Assembly: GCA_018260285.1 (NCBI GenBank)
Contig: JAGLBH010000100.1
Coordinates: 1-6,494, forward strand
Reading direction: 5' to 3'
Source: Arthrobacter sp.
GTDB taxonomy: Bacteria > Actinomycetota > Actinomycetes > Actinomycetales > Micrococcaceae
DNA: 6,494 bases
Shown: positions 6,342 to 6,494 of the stretch, one piece after another
Layout of the letters: each line of letters starts with the position of its first letter
Position numbering within the stretch: the first letter of the stretch is position 1
Made by a program: the position numbers and the translations under genes
Notes under the pieces: model-generated
The model's database searches: none
Told to the model about the DNA's origin: nothing
What the model saw: only the letters and a program-made list of their open reading frames with translations

Positions 6342-6494
6342 CTACGAGCGTCCCCGGAGCTTGTCACGCACAGCGGCGAGACGGCTTTTGGCGGGCCGTG
6401 CCGTCGCGCGGGCCACGGCCGTGCGGAAGCGCGCGTAGCGGTCCAGCTCTGCCTGGACCGGGTCCACGATCTCCTTCTGGGCCACGCCGCTGAC
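6342..6494 (-). CDS. Unidentified protein, C-terminal fragment
   Basis: An open frame entering from the right edge and ending in TAG at 6342-6344. It supplies 50 C-terminal residues, starting VSGVAQKEIVDPVQAELDRY and ending AAVRDKLRGRS. The tail is strongly basic (many Arg/Lys and Ala) with no membrane segment and no motif I recognise. It is immediately upstream of thiL on the same strand, with 4 bases between stop and the preferred thiL ATG, so the two are probably co-transcribed. In many Actinobacteria a DUF3515 protein or ddl lies upstream of thiL, but nothing in these residues confirms either. That it is coding is inferred from the open frame, codon bias and tight spacing. Confidence 0.6.
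   Translation of the reverse strand, partial: VSGVAQKEIVDPVQAELDRYARFRTAVARATARPAKSRLAAVRDKLRGRS

Overview
The window reads as a stretch of a high-GC Actinobacterial chromosome, probably Actinomycetales/Micrococcales-like. Codons are strongly GC-biased. LeuC, LeuD, MurA and the IclR regulator all have the actinobacterial form of their families, and the order leuC-leuD-murA-plsC-gpsA is one I recall from this phylum. The species cannot be fixed from the sequence alone. I see no mobile element, CRISPR array, tRNA, rRNA or phage gene, and no gene-free stretch longer than about 110 bases.

Left and centre (1-4373, all minus strand, so transcription runs right to left): leuC and leuD encode the two subunits of isopropylmalate isomerase (leucine synthesis). 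They are followed by murA (first committed step of peptidoglycan synthesis), plsC (phospholipid acyltransferase) and the first 41 codons of gpsA (glycerol-3-phosphate dehydrogenase), which runs off the left edge. leuC/leuD are 2 bases apart and plsC/gpsA overlap by ATGA. The leuD/murA and murA/plsC gaps (81 and 91 bases) carry hairpin-forming sequence, so expression may be stepped along the cluster.

Control point (4374-4482): a 109-base, noticeably AT-richer divergent intergenic region separates leuC from an IclR-family regulator of the NdgR/AreB/LtbR type. A perfect 17-bp palindrome (8-bp arms) fills the spacer between a plausible -35 and -10 of the regulator gene. That -10 sits where the transcript would begin at the A of the ATG, so the regulator is predicted to be leaderless and self-controlled from the site that also faces leuCD.

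Right (5294-6494, minus strand): thiL (thiamine-monophosphate kinase) converges on the regulator gene and follows closely on, or overlaps, the 3' end of a gene I cannot identify that enters from the right edge.

Most of the window is ordinary housekeeping sequence. The parts most worth a second look are regulatory: the palindrome/promoter arrangement at 4447-4476 and the 13-bp stem between murA and plsC. I found no sign of an undescribed multi-gene system.
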